Assembly (NCBI GenBank): GCA_949126835.1
Contig: OX421495.1
Coordinates: 783,501 to 847,500, forward strand
Direction of reading: 5' to 3'
Length of the DNA: 64,000 nucleotides
DNA from: Anisus vortex
Taxonomy: Eukaryota > Mollusca > Gastropoda > Planorbidae
Positions 61,501-64,000 of this stretch are shown piece by piece. Position 1 is the stretch's first letter. Each line of letters begins with the position of its first letter. The notes below the pieces were generated by a model. That model was not told the DNA's origin. It made no database searches and was given only the letters and a program-made list of their open reading frames with translations. The position numbers and the translations under genes were made by a program.

Positions 61501-61826
61501 ACTATATTTTAATTCTATTATAGTCTAACTATATTATAATTCTATTATAGTCTAACTATATTATAATTCTATTATAGTCTAACTATATTACAATTCTATT
61601 CTAGTCTAAGTATATGTTAACTCATTATCAAGGCAAATGAGATTAGCAGAGTTCTCTAACCTTGTATTGTCAGTAAATATATTTGGCTCAAGCCAGCCCA
61701 GTAGTTGTCCTGTGGATGACCGAAGCCGTTCTCGTAGTAGCCCCAGCTCTGGACGAATGACACAGAATTGCTCCAGCGCCGGAGTATGACAGTGAATGCA
61801 TTGCCGTCTTTAAACTCGCATGGTAG
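58524..61826 (-). CDS. fibrinogen-related domain (FReD) protein, C-terminal four exons
   Basis: Minus-strand exons: 61661–61826 (LPCEFKDGNAFTVILRRWSN ... NYWAGLSQIYLLTIQ), 61216–61338 (NNNLQINMQDWSNNNQNAVY ... YRLHVGSYR), 59691–59762 (GSLPDELSYNNNMPFSTIDA-PDPA) and 58524–58708 (GCASNMKAGWWYNYC ... GMFWKDWYGYNYSLKFLSMT, stop TGA). All junctions are AG/GT with agreeing phases, 178 codons plus stop. The order (CEF/RR, NGFG, YWAGL, W-YNYC, WKDWYGYNYSLK) is that of the fibrinogen C-terminal fold used by ficolins, tachylectins and snail FREPs. The canonical calcium loop (DxDND...NC) is shortened to DAPDPAGC. These proteins are normally secreted lectins; immune function is inference. The N-terminal exons are beyond 64,000. 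Confidence 0.88.
58750..59005 (+). mobile_element. SINE-B, full-length copy
   Basis: The head CATGGTGGCTGAGCGGCAGA has a tRNA(Ser/Leu)-like A-box (TGGCTGAGCGG). The B-box is GGGTTCGAATCCTGG. The body includes GGGTACCTGACTTC, AAAGTAAAGTAAAGGCATCC, TATGCTGGCAACACAATCCC and CAGAAACTGATGAACACTGC. It lies in the last FReD intron, opposite in orientation to the gene. Confidence 0.85.
59010..59235 (+). mobile_element. second SINE-B, directly adjacent
   Basis: It has a degraded head (CTGGTCCTGGATTCAAATTG), then TTTCCTGGGTCTGGAGAGG, GGCAGCTGGGCATTGTTCTG-GCC and CCACAGAAACTTTTG. The two copies are head to tail. Confidence 0.7.
60308..61255 (-). repeat. tandem copies of a FReD exon 3' end and donor (about 18 copies)
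   Basis: The unit is 52–54 bp. On the minus strand it is GACACTAGATATAGACTTCA, TGTTGGTTCTTACAGAG/GTTTGTAAATG... The first 37 bases are the true end of the exon at 61216–61338 (DTRYRLHVGSYR) and the rest is the start of the intron. About 17 further copies follow, each with a GAG/GTTTGT donor. Read straight through, every copy meets TAA after the donor. Confidence 0.95.
61495..61620. repeat. 25-bp repeat, 4–5 copies
   Basis: The unit is AATTCTATTATAGTCTAACT plus ATATT. It lies in the intron between two FReD exons. Confidence 0.85.
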
Positions 61827-61837
61827 CTAGATAGAAT

Positions 61838-64000
61838 AAACTAATTACAGTTTATTGCTTAATTACAGTCTATTGTTGTTTAATTACAGTCTATTGTTTA
61901 ATTACAGTCTATTGTTTAATTACAGTCTATTGTTGTTTAATTACAGTATATTGTTGTTTAATTACAGTCTATTGTTGTTTAATTACAGTCTATTGTTTAA
62001 TTACAGTCTATTGTTTAATTACAGTCTATTGTTGTTTAATTACAGTATATTGTTGTTTAATTACAGTCTATTGTTGTTTAATTACAGTCTATTGTTTAAT
62101 TACAGTCTATTGTTTAATTACAGTCTATTGTTTAATTACAGTCTATTGTTTAATTACAGTCTATTGTTTAATTACAGTATATTGTTGTTTAATTACAGTC
62201 TATTGTTTAATTACAGTCTATTGTTTAATTACAGTCTATTGTTTAATTACAGTCTATTGTTGTTTAATTACAGTCTATTGTTGTTTAATTACAGTATATT
62301 GTTGTTTAATTACAGTCTATTGTTGTTTAATTACAGTCTATTATTGTTTAATTACAGTCTATTGTTTAATTACAGTCTATTGTTTAATTACAGTCTATTG
62401 TTGTTTAATTACAGTCTATTGTTTAATTACAGTCTATTGTTTAATTACAGTATATTGTTGTTTAATTACAGTCTATTGTTTAAGTACAGTCTATTGTTTA
62501 ATTACAGTCTATTGTTTAATTACAGTCTATTGTTGTTTAATTACAGTCTATTGTTGTTTAATTACAGTCTATTGTTGTTTAATTACATTTTATTGTTTAA
62601 TTACAGTCTATTGTTTAATTACAGTCTATTGTTGTTTAATTACAGTCTATTGTTTAATTACAGTCTATTGTTTAATTACAGTCTATTGTTTAATTACAGT
62701 CTATTGTTTAATTACAGTCTATTGTTTAATTACAGTCTATTGTTTAATTACAGTCTATTGTTTAATTACAGTCTATTGTTGTTTAATTACAGTCTATTGT
62801 TTAATTACAGTCTATTGTTTAATTACAGTCTATTGTTTAATTACAGTCTATTGTTTAATTACAGTCTATTGTTGTTTAATTACAGTCTATTGTTTAATTA
62901 CAGTCTATTGTTTAATTACAGTCTATTGTCTAATTACATTTTATTGTTTAATTACAGTCTATTGTTTAATTACAGTCTATTGTTGTTTAATTACAGTCTA
63001 TTGTTTAATTACAGTCTATTGTTTAATTACAGTCTATTGTTTAATTACAGTCTATTGTTTAATTACAGTCTATTGTTTAATTACAGTCTATTGTTGTTTA
63101 ATTACAGTCTATTGTTTAATTACAGTCTATTGTTTAATTACAGTCTATTGTTGTTTAATTACAGTCTATTGTTGTTTAATTACAGTCTATTGTTGTTTAA
63201 TTACAGTCTATTGTTGTTTAATTACAGTCTATTGTTTAATTACAGTCTATTGTTGTTTAATTACAGTCTATTGTTGTTTAATTACAGTCTATTGTTGTTT
63301 AATTACATTTTATTGTTTAATTACAGTCTATTGTTTAATTACAGTCTATTGTTGTTTAATTACATTTTATTGTTTAATTACAGTCTATTGTTTAATTACA
63401 GTCTATTGTTTAATTACAGTCTATTGTTTAATTACAGTCTATTGTTTAATTACAGTCTATTGTTTAATTACAGTCTATTGTTTAATTACAGTCTATTGTT
63501 TAATTACAGTCTATTGTTTAATTACAGTCTATTGTTGTTTAATTACAGTCTATTGTTTAATTACAGTCTATTGTTTAATTACAGTCTATTGTTTAATTAC
63601 AGTCTATTGTTTAATTACAGTCTATTGTTGTTTAATTACAGTCTATTGTTTAATTACAGTCTATTGTTTAATTACAGTCTATTGTCTAATTACATTTTAT
63701 TGTTTAATTACAGTCTATTGTTTAATTACAGTCTATTGTTGTTTAATTACAGTCTATTGTTTAATTACAGTCTATTGTTTAATTACAGTCTATTGTTGTT
63801 TAATTACAGTCTATTGTTTAATTACAGTCTATTGTTTAATTACAGTCTATTGTTTAATTACAGTCTATTGTTTAATTACAGTCTATTGTTTAATTACAGT
63901 CTATTGTTTAATTACAGTCTATTGTTGTTTAATTACAGTCTATTGTTGTTTAATTACAGTCTATTGTTGTTTAATTACAGTCTATTGTTTAATTACAGTC
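61838..64000. repeat. 18/21-bp minisatellite, more than 2.1 kb, continuing past the window
   Basis: Two unit lengths alternate: ATTACAGTCTATTGTTTA (18) and ATTACAGTCTATTGTTGTTTA (21, one extra GTT). Minor variants are ATTACATTTTATTG and ACAGTATATTG. It begins about 12 bp upstream (in gene sense) of the FReD exon at 61661–61826. Multi-unit patterns recur, for example around 62860–62960 and 63620–63710, each containing GTCTAATTACATTTTATTG. Confidence 0.97.

Noticed and set aside
61838..64000. Array of acceptor-like TTAATTACAG motifs on the plus strand
   Set aside because: The neighbouring gene is on the minus strand, so these are not acceptors for it; no plus-strand exons are seen.

Overview
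This window is animal nuclear DNA. It is AT-rich, with spliced genes, GT–AG introns, non-LTR retrotransposons, tRNA-derived SINEs, hAT-type miniature elements and many minisatellites. The mix of a dispersed tRNA-SINE, several LINE families and a fibrinogen-related gene is what I would expect from a gastropod mollusc, probably a freshwater snail of the planorbid type. That taxonomic call is inference from style, not a database match.

Four protein-coding genes can be supported. (1) 1–8.2 kb, plus strand: the 3' end of an aftiphilin-like trafficking gene, with two phase-consistent micro-exons and a terminal coding exon (6045–6238), then a long 3' UTR. (2) 11.4–14.4 kb, minus strand: an 846-residue single-pass receptor with leucine-rich repeats and a fibronectin-III-like domain, in two coding exons. 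(3) 31.2–54.6 kb, plus strand: a complete Dispatched-like sterol-sensing-domain/RND transporter, rebuilt here as 20 coding exons (1,099 codons plus stop, or 1,124 with a longer exon 14) with every splice phase agreeing. (4) 58.5–61.8 kb, minus strand: the C-terminal four exons of a fibrinogen-related (FReD) secreted protein whose 5' exons lie beyond the window.

Between and inside the genes lie repeats. There are three to four LINE families, a SINE (called SINE-A here) whose 3' tail matches the 3' end of one of those LINEs, a second tRNA-headed family (SINE-B), at least four copies of one hAT-like MITE, other MITEs with target-site duplications, and an autonomous-type hAT element with a perfect 8-bp target duplication that was broken by later insertions. 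A 3.6-kb satellite of 46-bp units (22.3–25.95 kb) fills part of the 8-kb gap between genes 2 and 3. A second array of 18/21-bp units runs from 61.84 kb off the end of the window.

The most unusual observation is that three exons (Dispatched exons 5 and 8, and one FReD exon) have had their 3' ends tandemly amplified together with the adjoining 5' splice site. This leaves 4, about 14 and about 18 copies of an exon-end/donor cassette in the downstream intron. Dispatched exon 3 is also followed almost at once by a tandem array, and the FReD stop codon is duplicated. Recurrent minisatellite birth at exon–intron junctions, which multiplies candidate splice donors, is the pattern I would look at first.
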